Assembly: GCF_023100845.1 (NCBI RefSeq)
Contig: NZ_CP095864.1
Span: 1,922,001 to 1,986,000, forward strand
Source of the DNA: Gordonia sp. PP30
Lineage (GTDB): Bacteria > Actinomycetota > Actinomycetes > Mycobacteriales > Mycobacteriaceae
Length of the DNA stretch: 64,000 nucleotides
Direction of reading: 5' to 3'
Part shown: positions 41,629-51,282 of the stretch, in pieces
How the letters are laid out: each line of letters opens with the position of its first letter
How positions within the stretch are numbered: position 1 is the first letter of the stretch
The notes under the pieces: generated by a model
Database searches by the model: none
Seen by the model: only the letters and a program-made list of their open reading frames with translations
What the model was told of the DNA's origin: nothing
Made by a program: the position numbers and the translations under genes

Positions 41629-44010
41629 GTGCCTTCCAGCGATCTGAAAACCGCCAGCGCCCTGCCCGTCGTCTCGTCCGTCAACGCCCGCATCGCCGAG
41701 GACCTCGGTGTCAGCGAGAGTCGTGTCGCGGCCGCCGTGAAGCTGCTCGACGAGGGCTCCACGGTCCCGTTCATCGCCCGCTACCGCAAGGAAGTCACCG
41801 GCAGTCTCGACGACGCCCAGCTGCGCCGCCTCGACGAGCGCCTCACCTACCTGCGGGAACTCGACGAACGACGCGATGCCGTGCTCGCCTCGATCGACGA
41901 GCAGGGCAAGCTGACCGACGCGCTGCGCCACGCGCTGCTGACCGCGGACACCAAGGCCCGCGTCGAGGACATCTACCTGCCGTACAAGAAGAAGCGCCGC
42001 ACCAAGGCGCAGATCGCCCGCGAGGCCGGGCTGGCGCCGCTCGCCGAGGCGTTGCTCGGCGATCCGGCGCTCGTGCCCGAGGAGGCCGCCGCGGCCTACC
42101 TCAGCGATGACGTCGCCGATGCCGCCGCGGCCCTCGACGGTGCCCGGCACATCCTGATCGAGCGCGCCGGGGAGGACGCCGAACTGGTCGGCGCCGTCCG
42201 CGAGAAGTTCTGGGGCGCCGGCCGCGCGGTCACCGCCGTCAAGTCCGAGCAGGTCGCCGGCACCCCGGCCGCGCAGAAGTTCCGCGACTACTTCGACTTC
42301 AGCGAGTCGCTCGACACCATGCCGAGCCACCGCGTGCTCGCCGTTCTGCGCGGTGAGAAGGAGGGCGCGCTCACCCTGGCCTTCGAGGGCGGCGAGGACG
42401 AGGACTACATCACCATGGTCGCCGTCACCCTCGGCATCGACCGCGCCGCGGGCGGTGCCGCCACCGACTGGCTCGCCACCACCGCGCGCTGGGCATGGCG
42501 CACCAAGCTGATGATCTCGGCCACCATCGACGCCCGCCTGCGGCTCCGCAGCCGCGCCGAGGAGCAGGCCGTCGCCGTCTTCGCCACCAACCTGAAAGAC
42601 CTGCTGCTCGCCGCACCCGCAGGCACCCGGCCGACGCTCGGCCTCGACCCGGGCTTCCGCACCGGGGTCAAGGTCGCCGTCGTCGACGGCACCGGCAAGG
42701 TCCTCGACACCTGCGCGATCTACCCGCACCAGCCCGCCAACAAATGGGACCAGGCCAAGGCCGCCCTCGCCGCGCTGGTCGCCAAGCACGACGTCGAGCT
42801 CATCGCCATCGGCAACGGCACCGCCTCCCGCGAGACCGATGCGCTCGCCACCGAACTCCTCGGCGACCTGCGCAAGGCCGGGCAGCCGGGTCCGGCGAAG
42901 GCCGTCGTCTCCGAGGCCGGCGCCTCGGTGTATTCGGCGTCGGAGTACGCCTCGCACGAACTGCCCGACCTGGACGTCTCGCTGCGCGGCGCGGTCTCCA
43001 TCGCCCGGCGCCTGCAAGACCCGCTCGCCGAACTCGTCAAGATCGACCCCAAGTCGATCGGCGTCGGCCAGTACCAGCACGACGTGACGCCCGGCACCCT
43101 CGCCAAGAGCCTCGACGCCGTCGTCGAGGATGCCGTCAACGCGGTCGGCGTAGACCTCAACACCGCGTCGGTGCCGCTGCTGTCGCGCGTCTCCGGCGTC
43201 ACCCCGGGCCTCGCCCAGGCGATCGTGGCGCACCGCGACGGTGTCGGTGCCTTCGCCAGCCGCAAGGGCCTGCTCGACGTCCCGCGCCTGGGCCCGAAGG
43301 CCTTCGAGCAGTGCGCCGGCTTCCTGCGTATCCGCGACGGCGCCGACCCGCTCGACGCGTCGGGCGTGCACCCGGAGGCCTACCCGGTGGTCCGCAAGAT
43401 CCTGGACAAGACCGGTCTGGCGCTCGGCGAACTGATCGGCGATACCCGCACCCTGCGGACCCTGAAGCCGGCCGACTTCGCCGACGACCGCTTCGGCGTC
43501 CCCACCGTGACCGACATCCTCGCCGAACTGGAGAAGCCGGGCCGCGATCCGCGCCCCGCCTTCGCCACCGCGACCTTCGCCCAGGGCGTGGAGAAGGTCG
43601 CCGACCTGAAACCGGGCATGGTCCTGGAGGGCGTCGTCACCAACGTCGCCGCGTTCGGGGCGTTCGTCGACGTCGGCGTCCACCAGGACGGGCTCGTCCA
43701 CGTGTCGGCGATGAGCGACAAGTACGTCTCCGACCCGCACGAAGTGGTCCGTTCCGGGCAGGTGGTCAAGGTCAAGGTGATGGACGTCGACGTCGACCGC
43801 CAGCGCATCGGCCTGTCGCTGCGGCTGAACGACGAGCCCGGCGCCGAACGCAAGGGCGGGCGCGGGGGACAGCCTCGTGGCGGCCCGCAGCGCGGGGGTC
43901 AGCCACGTGGTGGTCAGCCACGTGGTGGCCAGCAGCGCGGCCAGCGGCAGGACCGCCCGGCCACCGGCTCGATGGCCGACGCCCTCCGGCAGGCGGGCTT
44001 CGGCCGCTGA
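41629..44010 (+). CDS. Tex-family RNA-binding transcription accessory protein
   Basis: A 793-residue protein with the Tex domain order: N-terminal HTH-rich region, a YqgF-like RNase H fold around TLGLDPGFRTGVKVAVVDG, helix-hairpin-helix repeats around LNTASVPLLSRVSGVTPGLA and CAGFLRI, and a C-terminal S1 domain (about 660-735, GMVLEGVVTNVAAFGAFVDVG). The last 55 residues are a low-complexity Arg/Gly/Gln tail of repeated RGGQ units that probably adds RNA affinity. GTG 41629. Known role: nucleic-acid binding and transcription or stress tolerance. Confidence 0.94.
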   Translation: MPSSDLKTASALPVVSSVNARIAEDLGVSESRVAAAVKLLDEGSTVPFIARYRKEVTGSLDDAQLRRLDERLTYLRELDERRDAVLASIDEQGKLTDALRHALLTADTKARVEDIYLPYKKKRRTKAQIAREAGLAPLAEALLGDPALVPEEAAAAYLSDDVADAAAALDGARHILIERAGEDAELVGAVREKFWGAGRAVTAVKSEQVAGTPAAQKFRDYFDFSESLDTMPSHRVLAVLRGEKEGALTLAFEGGEDEDYITMVAVTLGIDRAAGGAATDWLATTARWAWRTKLMISATIDARLRLRSRAEEQAVAVFATNLKDLLLAAPAGTRPTLGLDPGFRTGVKVAVVDGTGKVLDTCAIYPHQPANKWDQAKAALAALVAKHDVELIAIGNGTASRETDALATELLGDLRKAGQPGPAKAVVSEAGASVYSASEYASHELPDLDVSLRGAVSIARRLQDPLAELVKIDPKSIGVGQYQHDVTPGTLAKSLDAVVEDAVNAVGVDLNTASVPLLSRVSGVTPGLAQAIVAHRDGVGAFASRKGLLDVPRLGPKAFEQCAGFLRIRDGADPLDASGVHPEAYPVVRKILDKTGLALGELIGDTRTLRTLKPADFADDRFGVPTVTDILAELEKPGRDPRPAFATATFAQGVEKVADLKPGMVLEGVVTNVAAFGAFVDVGVHQDGLVHVSAMSDKYVSDPHEVVRSGQVVKVKVMDVDVDRQRIGLSLRLNDEPGAERKGGRGGQPRGGPQRGGQPRGGQPRGGQQRGQRQDRPATGSMADALRQAGFGR

Positions 44011-44323
44011 TCCGTGGCGGCCTCGCCGGTCAAGCCGCCAGTAGCCTGTTGAGCCGGTCAAGCCGCTAGGCGCAGACCGTGTCGAAACGACCTCCTGGAT
44101 TGGTGGACATTTCGACACGCCGCCTCGCCCTGGCGGGCTCGGTGGCGGCTCAATGGGCTGCTGGGGCCCGCCGTCAGCTCGGTTACGCGTTCGCGCTGCC
44201 AGCCCTTGCGCGTTCGTGCTGCCCAGCCCGTTGAGCCGACGAGCCGCTAGGCGAGTCGTGTCGAAACGCCCCCCGGACCGGTTTCGGGCGGCAGCCGTGG
44301 ACTCGTCGTATTAGCGTTGGGGC
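44011..44323. repeat. Intergenic block with two copies of a GAGCCGCTAGGCG...GTGTCGAAACG element
   Basis: A 313-bp spacer without a gene. AGCCGCTAGGCG followed by GTGTCGAAACG occurs at 44061-44089 and 44242-44268. A third copy is at the right end of the window (63864-63939). The repeat looks like a dispersed extragenic element of this genome. A hairpin at 44078-44116 lies inside it. Confidence 0.6.
44078..44116. terminator. Hairpin CGTGTCGAAA / TTTCGACACG after tex
   Basis: Perfect 10-bp inverted repeat (44078-44087 and 44107-44116) with a 19-nt loop, 68 bp after the tex stop. It is a plausible terminator or part of a palindromic repeat. Confidence 0.45.
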
Positions 44324-44695
44324 ATGACTGACACCGCACCCGCCCTCCGCCTCGGCATGGTCACCATCGACACCCAGGACGCCCTCGCCCTGAGCAGCTG
44401 GTGGCGCGATGCCTTCGACGGCACCATCCTCGCCGAGAACGACGGCTGGTTCGTCATGCTCGCCCTGGGCGAGGGCCAGCCGGTCCTCGGCTTCCAGAAG
44501 GTCGACGACCCCACGCCTGGCAAGAACCGCATCCACCTCGACCTGGTCGCCGACGACAAGGCCGGAACGGTGCGCGCCCTCCTGGCGTCCGGCGCCCGCC
44601 TCGTCGCCGAGCGCGAGATGCCCGGCCTGAGCTGGGTGACCCTCGCCGATCCCGACGGCAACGAATTCTGCGTCGCCTCCGCCGCCGACCACTGA
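44324..44695 (+). CDS. VOC-family glyoxalase-like protein
   Basis: A 123-residue single VOC domain of the Glyoxalase_6-like type: MVTIDTQDALALSSWWRDAFDG, then LGFQKVDDPTPGKNRIHLDL and a C-terminal WVTLADPDGNEFCVAS. Such proteins bind or modify small molecules with a divalent metal. Substrate unknown. Stand-alone gene between the repeat block and the toxin module. Confidence 0.85.
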   Translation: MTDTAPALRLGMVTIDTQDALALSSWWRDAFDGTILAENDGWFVMLALGEGQPVLGFQKVDDPTPGKNRIHLDLVADDKAGTVRALLASGARLVAEREMPGLSWVTLADPDGNEFCVASAADH

Positions 44696-44715
44696 CGGAT
44701 TCCGGCGGCGCTTGG

Positions 44716-44972
44716 CTACGACGTCGCGCTGAGCTTGGCTTCGACCTCGAATTCGGTGTCGACGGTCACTCCGGGCAGTTCGATCCGGAGGTCGGAAGCG
44801 ACCGATCGCACGACCGACTCATCATGGTTGTAGAGGTCGACGGCGGCTTCGTAGCCGTCATACTCGGGAGCGGCTTCGACATCGAGGACGATCCCTCGTC
44901 GTTCAGCGATGCGTTCGCGGCGCCACGGACGGCATCTTGGGGTGCCGCGACGTAGATGCTGTAAACGCTCAT
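44716..44972 (-). pseudogene. Candidate immunity gene for the adjacent toxin, broken by a 1-nt frameshift
   Basis: ATG 44972 overlaps the toxin stop (ATGA), the usual arrangement of toxin-immunity pairs. Frame 1 starts MSVYSIYVAAPQDAV. From about 44931 the coherent protein continues in another frame, through RIAERRGIVLDVEAAPEYDG and later LRIELPGVTVDTEFEVEAKL, to TAG 44716-44718. The second frame has no start codon of its own. A single missing base near 44925-44935 explains this and would give an acidic protein of about 86 residues. Without correction only a 68-residue frameshifted peptide is made. It could also be a sequencing error. Confidence 0.6.
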
Positions 44973-45727
44973 GGCAACCACACTAACGCCGCGCCATCAC
45001 CGAGGCGGATAACGATGTGATCTAGGTCGCGCCCGTAGTTCCGGACCGCGTCACGGAGGCCGTCGACCGCTTCCTCGCGCGAGAGGCCGACCTGCTCGCC
45101 ATCGAGGATGATCGTCCGGGCCTGTTTCCGCGTGCGCCGGAGGTTCTGGATGATCGCTGCGGCCTTGTCCGATCGCAAGGTTTTGATCTCGGCGGTCCGC
45201 CAGCACGATCCGTCGTGGAGGACCGAGTCCGGCGCTTTCGAGTCCGCGATCCGGTCGATCGAGCGGATCGTGTGACCTCCGATGTCGCGAAGCCAGTCGG
45301 CTGCGTGCTTCTCCTTCGGCAGAAGGTATCGATCAGGATCGCCGGCCGGCGCGCTCGCCTCGGCGAGTTCTTCGAGGCTCAGAACCTCCGGGCGTGACGC
45401 GTCCGCGAGAGATCCCGGTTCGATGGTGATCCGCTCACCCGGAACCAACGGCTCCTGCTGCTCGTCCGCGCCTCCGCCGGTGGCTACGTCGGGTGGTCGC
45501 CCCGGCGGCACGATTCTGCCCGATCTGATGTTCGGGGATCGGGGGCTTCGGCCAGGACCGGTCCGCGGGACAGCGCCTCCCGGGGGCCGAGTGTCGGCCG
45601 CGTCATCACGGCTGCCCGCGATCGGGCTGAGGAATGCGAGTCCGCTCATGAACCCAGGAAATCCGGGATCGGCGTCGCCGTCGACCCCGGTGTCCACAGG
45701 CCGGGGGACTCCGCCGGGGTTGTCCAC
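44969..45727 (-). CDS. Polymorphic-toxin nuclease with CdiA_C-like C-terminal domain
   Basis: A 252-residue protein. The N-terminal 130 residues are a Pro/Gly-rich, low-complexity region. The C-terminal 120 residues resemble the CdiA C-terminal tRNA-nuclease family: HAADWLRDIGGHTIRSIDR, a PD...E-x-K catalytic pattern (Asp167 in KAPDSV, Glu180 and Lys182 in TAEIKTL), and RKQARTIILDGEQ. No signal peptide or secretion domain is encoded, so this may be a toxin tip or a truncated effector. GTG 45727 and ATG 45649 are both possible starts, and neither has a strong ribosome-binding site. The frame is closed two codons upstream. Confidence 0.62.
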   Translation of the reverse strand: MDNPGGVPRPVDTGVDGDADPGFPGFMSGLAFLSPIAGSRDDAADTRPPGGAVPRTGPGRSPRSPNIRSGRIVPPGRPPDVATGGGADEQQEPLVPGERITIEPGSLADASRPEVLSLEELAEASAPAGDPDRYLLPKEKHAADWLRDIGGHTIRSIDRIADSKAPDSVLHDGSCWRTAEIKTLRSDKAAAIIQNLRRTRKQARTIILDGEQVGLSREEAVDGLRDAVRNYGRDLDHIVIRLGDGAALVWLP

Positions 45728-45805
45728 AGATCAGCACGCGATCCGGTGAATCGGCCGCGCGCGGCCCTGAGTCGTGCTTGTGCGGGCGCCCTCGGTAAGG
45801 GGCGG

Positions 45806-46102
45806 CTACAGGTCCTCGGACGAGGTGTAGCGGGTCCGGGCCGACAGCAACTGCACCTCGGGGCGGGCGGCGGCGAGACGTTCGACGGCCGCGAGCACGT
45901 CCACCACGTGCTCCCGGTCCGCGCTCACCACCGCCACCCCGATGCCGGTGCGGCGGTGCAGGTCCCGGTGATCGACCTCGGCCACGGAGACGTCGTACTT
46001 ACGGCGGATCTCGGCGATCAGCGGGCGCACCACGGAACGCTTCTGCTTGAGAGAGTGCACATCGCCGAGAAGGAAATCGAGTTCTAAACTGCCTATCCAC
46101 AT
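45806..46102 (-). CDS. DUF503 (YlxP-like) protein
   Basis: A 98-residue protein starting MWIGSLELDFLLGDVHSLKQ, with KRSVVRPLIAEIRRKYDVSV, the standard DUF503 signature. Relatives (YlxP) sit in the nusA-infB-rbfA operon in many Gram-positives, and a translation-linked role is suspected but unproven. Here it stands apart from that operon. The open frame extends to 46132, but ATG 46102 gives the family N-terminus. Confidence 0.85.
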   Translation of the reverse strand: MWIGSLELDFLLGDVHSLKQKRSVVRPLIAEIRRKYDVSVAEVDHRDLHRRTGIGVAVVSADREHVVDVLAAVERLAAARPEVQLLSARTRYTSSEDL

Positions 46103-46141
46103 ACGGCGAAACACACTAGCGCATGGGTGCACCCGGCGCGA

Positions 46142-46978
46142 TCACTCCTCGGTGTCGCCCAGCAGGGTGGCGACGTGGTCGGGCACGAACTTGCTCAGAG
46201 AGCGCGGCGGCCGGTGGTAGTTGCCGGTGGTGAGCGGCTTCTTCGGCAGCTTCACCACCGGGTGCGGCACCGCCTGGTAGTCGATGGTCGACAGCAGATG
46301 CGAGATCATGTTCAGGCGCGCGGCCTTCTTGTTGTCCGACTCGACGACGTACCAGGGGCTCGCCGAGGTGTCGGTGTGCACCATCATCTCGTCCTTGGCG
46401 CGCGAGTAGTCCTCCCACCGGTAGATCGACTCCAGATCCATCGGGGACAGCTTCCACTGGCGCACCGGGTCGTCGCGGCGGGCGCGGAACCGGCGCAGTT
46501 GCTCGGCGTCGGACACCGAGAACCAGTACTTGCGCAGCAGGATGCCGTCGTCGATCAGCATCTGCTCGAAGATCGGGGTCTGTCGCAGGAAGCGGGTGTG
46601 CTCCTCGGGCGTGCAGAACCCCATCACCTTCTCCACGCCGGCCCGGTTGTACCAGGACCGGTCGAAGAGCACGATCTCGCCCGGCGCGGGCAGGTGCTGC
46701 ACGTAGCGCTGGTAGTACCACTGGCCCTTCTCCCGGTCGGTCGGCGCAGGCAGCGCCTCGACGCGGCAGACGCGGGGGCTCAGGTACTGCGTGATGCGCT
46801 TGATGGCGCCGCCCTTGCCCGCGGCGTCGCGGCCCTCGAAGATGACGACCACGCGCGTGCCGGTGGCGCGGACCCATTCCTGCAGCGCGACGAGCTCGGT
46901 CTGCAACCGGAACAGCTCCGACTCGTAGGCGGCCTTGGTCAGCTTCTTGCCCGGCGCGGGCTTCTTCGTTTTGGACAT
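46142..46978 (-). CDS. ppk2: Polyphosphate kinase 2 (second copy, class I type)
   Basis: A 278-residue PPK2 with Walker A GRDAAGKGGAIKR, Walker B FDRSWYNRAGVE, and the lid region RRDDPVRQWKLSPMDLES. It is the single-domain form that typically phosphorylates nucleoside diphosphates with polyphosphate. Distinct from the copy at 20498-21412, whose P-loop reads DAAGKDST. Encoded 9 bp after the malate dehydrogenase stop on the same strand, so possibly co-transcribed with it. Confidence 0.93.
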   Translation of the reverse strand: MSKTKKPAPGKKLTKAAYESELFRLQTELVALQEWVRATGTRVVVIFEGRDAAGKGGAIKRITQYLSPRVCRVEALPAPTDREKGQWYYQRYVQHLPAPGEIVLFDRSWYNRAGVEKVMGFCTPEEHTRFLRQTPIFEQMLIDDGILLRKYWFSVSDAEQLRRFRARRDDPVRQWKLSPMDLESIYRWEDYSRAKDEMMVHTDTSASPWYVVESDNKKAARLNMISHLLSTIDYQAVPHPVVKLPKKPLTTGNYHRPPRSLSKFVPDHVATLLGDTEE

Positions 46979-46987
46979 AGCGGAATC

Positions 46988-47989
46988 CTAGTCTCCGAGG
47001 GTATCCACCGCGGCGATCTCGGCCTGCAACTCGGCGACCGAGGCGTCGATCCGGGCGCGGGAGAATTCTCCCACCTCCAGACCCTCCACGATCTGCCAGT
47101 CGGTGCCGTCCGAGCGGACCGGAAACGAGCACACCAGCCCCTCCGGGACGCCGTACACGCCGGGCGAGACGATCGCCGCCGACGTCCAGCCGTCGCCGGG
47201 GGTGCCGATCGCCCAATCATGGACGTGGTCGATGGTGCCGTTGGCCGCCGACGCCGCCGACGACGCGCCGCGGGCGGCGATGATCGCCGAACCGCGCTGG
47301 GCGACGGTCGGGATGAAGTCGTCGACCAGCCAGGTCCGGTCCTCCGCCAGCCGTGCGCCGGTGGTGTCGCCGACGCGGGCGTGGAAGATGTCCGGGTACT
47401 GGGTGGCCGAGTGGTTGCCCCAGATCGTGACGCCCTCGATCTCGGTGACCGGTGCGCCGGTGCGGTGCCCGAGCTGGGCGATCGCTCGGTTGTGGTCGAG
47501 CCGGGTCAGCGCGGAGAAGCGTTCGGCCGGGATGTCCGGGGCGTGGCGGGCGGCGATCGCCGCGTTGGTGTTGGCCGGGTTGCCGACGACGGTGATGCGC
47601 ACGTCTGGGGCGGCCACCTCGCCGAGGACACGGCCCTGCGCGGCGAAGATCGACGCGTTGGCGGACAGCAGATCGGCGCGCTCCATCCCCTTGGTGCGGG
47701 GCTTGGCGCCGATCAGCAGCGCGTGCTGGACGCCGTCGAAGGCGGCGCGCGGGTCGTCGTAGATCTCCACCGAGGCCAGCTGGGGGAGGGCGCAGTCGTC
47801 GAGCTCCATCGCGATGCCCTCGGCGGCGGCGATCGCGGCGGGCAGTTCCAGCAGCCGCAGCACGACGGGCTGGTCGTGCCCGAGCATGGCGCCCGCGGCG
47901 ACGCGGAAAAGGGCGGCGTAGCCGATGGTGCCGGCCGCACCGGTCACGGTGACGACCACGGGGGAGGCCGGATTGGACATGGCGGGCAT
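46988..47989 (-). CDS. mdh: Malate dehydrogenase
   Basis: A 333-residue NAD-dependent malate dehydrogenase of the actinobacterial/cytosolic type: [14 protein letters not shown] cofactor loop, [29 protein letters not shown], catalytic histidine in [12 protein letters not shown] and arginine in [12 protein letters not shown]-cycle enzyme converting malate to oxaloacetate. ATG 47989 has an AGGA site upstream; ATG 47980 is possible. Followed closely by ppk2. Confidence 0.95.
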   Translation of the reverse strand: MPAMSNPASPVVVTVTGAAGTIGYAALFRVAAGAMLGHDQPVVLRLLELPAAIAAAEGIAMELDDCALPQLASVEIYDDPRAAFDGVQHALLIGAKPRTKGMERADLLSANASIFAAQGRVLGEVAAPDVRITVVGNPANTNAAIAARHAPDIPAERFSALTRLDHNRAIAQLGHRTGAPVTEIEGVTIWGNHSATQYPDIFHARVGDTTGARLAEDRTWLVDDFIPTVAQRGSAIIAARGASSAASAANGTIDHVHDWAIGTPGDGWTSAAIVSPGVYGVPEGLVCSFPVRSDGTDWQIVEGLEVGEFSRARIDASVAELQAEIAAVDTLGD

Positions 47990-48047
47990 GGGGATTCCTG
48001 TCGTGTCGGTGAAACAGTGGGCTGAGGTCGGTGAGCTGGGTCCCGGG

Positions 48048-48845
48048 TCAGTCGGCGCGCAGCCGCAGGCCCACGCCTGGATCGGCGTCGTTGGTCAGGG
48101 CCAGCTGGTTTCCGTCGATGCGGTAGGTGGCCGAGCCGTGCAGCGTGTCGAGCACCGTCCGCTCGATCCGGGTCACCTCGGCGTCGCACGGCTTCTGCGT
48201 CGTCGTGATCCCGGTGAACGCGATCTTGTCGCCGGTCACCGCGGCGTGGCCGGACAGGTCGTTGCAGCCGGTGAAGCCGGCGACGGCACCGTCGGCCGCG
48301 ATGGTCAGGCGTGGCTTGGCGGCCTCCAGGGCGACCGACGACTCGACGGCCTGGCTGGTCACCAGGCTGGTGACGGTCCAGGTGGTGCCGGTCAGCGGCG
48401 TGTCCTTCCGCTGGGTCAGCGTCACCGAGACGGTGCCGCGACTCTGCCGCAGGACCAGCGTGTCGCCGGTCAGCTGCCAGCTCAGCGGGCCGGCGAAGAA
48501 GTCCGACAGCCAGGCGTCGGCCTGGCCGGCCGGACCCGGGCAGGCCATCAGGGTGGATGCCAGCGCGCCCGCGGTCATCGTGTCGGAGTCGACGGTGACC
48601 TCGCCCATGTGACGGTTGCAGCCCGCGGTGGCCGTCAGGCGGCCGGCCTGGGGAAAGGCGACCTCGAGCGGTCCGCCGCCCGGAATCTGGGCGCCGGTCA
48701 GCGCGGTGGAGAGATAGGTCTTGCCGACCAGCGCGGACGGGCCCGGCGGTGACTGGCCGTCGCCGGAACCACAGCCCGTCACCGCCGCGGCTCCGGCCAG
48801 CAGCAGAAGTGCACCGAGCCGGGAGAATGTGCGGTATGCGCTCAC
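48048..48845 (-). CDS. Lipoprotein with two META (HslJ-like) domains
   Basis: About 265 residues. Signal peptide with lipobox VTGC near residue 24, then two META repeats. The first includes [18 protein letters not shown] and the second [16 protein letters not shown]; each repeats a T-GCN signature and a later cysteine (LMACPG, QKPCDA). META-domain proteins such as HslJ are linked to stress or antibiotic tolerance. A surface-anchored location is predicted. GTG 48845 is the best start, preceded by GAGAGGG. Confidence 0.82.
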   Translation of the reverse strand: MSAYRTFSRLGALLLLAGAAAVTGCGSGDGQSPPGPSALVGKTYLSTALTGAQIPGGGPLEVAFPQAGRLTATAGCNRHMGEVTVDSDTMTAGALASTLMACPGPAGQADAWLSDFFAGPLSWQLTGDTLVLRQSRGTVSVTLTQRKDTPLTGTTWTVTSLVTSQAVESSVALEAAKPRLTIAADGAVAGFTGCNDLSGHAAVTGDKIAFTGITTTQKPCDAEVTRIERTVLDTLHGSATYRIDGNQLALTNDADPGVGLRLRAD

Positions 48846-48972
48846 CCCTCTCACGCTAGTCGAGGAGGTCGCGCGCCCGGCGCGACGACCCGCGTACGGT
48901 AGATCACGATTCGTTCCCGGTGGCCGCCCGGCCACCGGGAGCCGCTGACGGCGAGGAGTGGGTTAGTCACCG

Positions 48973-51282
48973 ATGGGTAAGTTCTCGAACGCGATGTGGC
49001 GCATGCTCGGTGCGCAGGCCACCCGCAACCAGTCGAAGTCGGTCGCTTTCATCGAGGCATCGGCCGAGCACGACGAGTGGGCCAAGGGCCTAGCCGACGA
49101 CGAATTCGCTTCCGCGGCAGCCGATCTGGACATCAACACCGAGGGCGGACGGACCCGGTTCCTGTCGCTGGCCCGGGAGGGCGGCACCCGCGCCCTGGAG
49201 ATGACGCCTTTCGACGTCCAGCTGCAGGGTGCGTTGCGGATGCTCGAGGGCGACGTGATCGAGATGGCGACCGGTGAGGGCAAGACGCTCACCGGGGCGA
49301 TCGCCGCGATCGGCTTCGCGCTCGACGGGCGCAGTGTCCACGTCATCTCGGTCAACGACTACCTGGCCGGCCGCGACGCCGAGTGGATGAAGCCGCTGTA
49401 CGACCTGTTCGGCATCTCCGTCGGTGCGGTGTCGGAGAAATCGTCCCGCGCAGAGCGGCAGGAGGCCTACGCCTGCGACGTCACCTACGGCTCGGTCAAC
49501 GAGATCGGCTTCGACGTGCTGCGCGACCATCTCGCGCTCACCGCCGACGAGCTGGTGGCCCCGACCCCGGACGTCGCGATCGTCGACGAGGCCGACTCGG
49601 TGCTGGTGGACGAGGCCCTGGTGCCTCTCATCCTGGCCGGATCCACGCCGGCGGCGATCCCGAACAGCGCGATCTTCGACGTCGTCGCCCGGCTCAAGAG
49701 CAAGCACTACGAGGTCGATCCGGACGGCCGCAACGTGTCCCTGACCGATGAGGGCGCCGAACTGGTCGAGGCCACGCTGGGCGGCATCAACCTGTACAGC
49801 GACGAGCACGTCGGCAGCACCCTGGTGCACGTCAATGTCGCCCTGTATGCCTACTACCTGCTCGAACGCGACGTGGACTACATCGTCCGCGACGGCGGCG
49901 TGCACCTGATCAACGCCTCGCGCGGGCGCGTCGCCCGGTTGCAGCGCTGGCCCGACGGCGTGCAGGCGGCCGTCGAGTTCAAGGAGAGCCTGGAACTGAC
50001 CGAGGCCGGCGAGGTGATCGACACCATCACCGTGCAGGCGCTCATCGGCCGCTACCCGCGGGTGGCCGGCATGACCGGCACCGCGATCGCCGCGGGCGAG
50101 CAGTTCCGCCAGTTCTACGGGCTCGCCGTCTCCCAGATCCCGCCGAACGCGCCCAACGTCCGTGTGGACGAGCCGGACCGCGTCTACGACACCAAGGCCA
50201 ACAAGGTCGAGGCCGTCGTCGAGTACGTCGCGGAGATCCACGAGACCGGGCAGCCGATTCTGATCGGCACACACGACGTCGCCCAGTCCGAGGAGCTCGC
50301 GTACTTCCTGGAACGCGCCGGCGTCACCGCCGTCGTCCTCAACGCCAAGAACGACGCCGAGGAGGCCGCGATCATCGCCGAGGCCGGCCGCAAGGGCGCG
50401 GTCACCGTCTCCACCCAGATGGCCGGCCGCGGCACCGACATCCGGCTCGGCGGGTCCGACGGCGACGACGCCGCCCGCGAGGAGGTCCTGGAACTCGGCG
50501 GTCTCTGCGTGGTCGGCACCGGCCGCTACGACACCGAGCGCCTGGACAACCAGCTCCGCGGCCGCGCCGGCCGCCAGGGCGACCCGGGCACCTCGGTGTT
50601 CTTCTCCAGCCTGGAGGATCCGCTGGTCACCAAGAACATCACCAGCATGCGCGAACAGGTCGCCACCTCGCCGGACGGTCTGCTCGGACCGAAGGGCATC
50701 GAGACCGTCGAGCAGGCGCAGCGGATCGCCGAGGCCGCGATGCTGACGCTGCACTCGAACACCTGGAACTTCAACAAGCAGGTCAACGAGCAGCGCGAGG
50801 CCATCGTGCGGCGCCGGATGACGATCCTCACCACCGACGAGGCCGCCCGCGAACTGGAGAAGGCCGAGCCCGAGCGCTGGACGGCGCTCAGCGAGGGCGA
50901 CGACGACACCGCCAAGGTCGACGAGGACGTGCTCACCGAGGCGGCGCGGCAGATCGTGCTCTATCACCTCGACCGGGCGTGGTCGGATCATCTCGCGTAC
51001 GTCGCCGACGTGCAGGCCAGCATCCATCTGCGTGCCCTCGGGCAGGAGAGCCCGCTGGAGCAGTTCCACAAGCTGATCTTCGCCGAGTTCACCAAGCTGG
51101 TCGACGAGGCGATGGCCGCCGCGGCGAAGACCTTCACCGAGGTGACCATCACCAACGACGGGGTGGACCTCGACGGCGCCGACCTGCACCGCTCGACGAT
51201 GACATGGACCTATCTGGTGCACGAGAACCAGTTCTCCTCCGGCTCGCAGGCGATGCAGGGGATCGTGGGCATCTTCCGGTGA
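48973..51282 (+). CDS. secA2: Accessory preprotein translocase ATPase SecA2
   Basis: A 769-residue SecA-family ATPase, shorter than housekeeping SecA1 and lacking the long C-terminal linker and zinc tail. DEAD motor motifs visible: ATGEGKT (Lys104), VDEADSVLVDEA, MAGRGTDIRLGG and LRGRAGRQGDPG. It exports a subset of proteins in mycobacteria. It is the first gene of a block matching Rv1821 onwards; its stop overlaps the next start by four bases (GTGA). Confidence 0.94.
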   Translation: MGKFSNAMWRMLGAQATRNQSKSVAFIEASAEHDEWAKGLADDEFASAAADLDINTEGGRTRFLSLAREGGTRALEMTPFDVQLQGALRMLEGDVIEMATGEGKTLTGAIAAIGFALDGRSVHVISVNDYLAGRDAEWMKPLYDLFGISVGAVSEKSSRAERQEAYACDVTYGSVNEIGFDVLRDHLALTADELVAPTPDVAIVDEADSVLVDEALVPLILAGSTPAAIPNSAIFDVVARLKSKHYEVDPDGRNVSLTDEGAELVEATLGGINLYSDEHVGSTLVHVNVALYAYYLLERDVDYIVRDGGVHLINASRGRVARLQRWPDGVQAAVEFKESLELTEAGEVIDTITVQALIGRYPRVAGMTGTAIAAGEQFRQFYGLAVSQIPPNAPNVRVDEPDRVYDTKANKVEAVVEYVAEIHETGQPILIGTHDVAQSEELAYFLERAGVTAVVLNAKNDAEEAAIIAEAGRKGAVTVSTQMAGRGTDIRLGGSDGDDAAREEVLELGGLCVVGTGRYDTERLDNQLRGRAGRQGDPGTSVFFSSLEDPLVTKNITSMREQVATSPDGLLGPKGIETVEQAQRIAEAAMLTLHSNTWNFNKQVNEQREAIVRRRMTILTTDEAARELEKAEPERWTALSEGDDDTAKVDEDVLTEAARQIVLYHLDRAWSDHLAYVADVQASIHLRALGQESPLEQFHKLIFAEFTKLVDEAMAAAAKTFTEVTITNDGVDLDGADLHRSTMTWTYLVHENQFSSGSQAMQGIVGIFR

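Noticed and set aside
44766..44981. An intact 71-aa gene after the toxin
   Set aside because: Beyond about codon 15 this frame reads low-complexity Ser/Thr/Met sequence, while another frame of the same strand continues a coherent protein, pointing to a frameshift instead.
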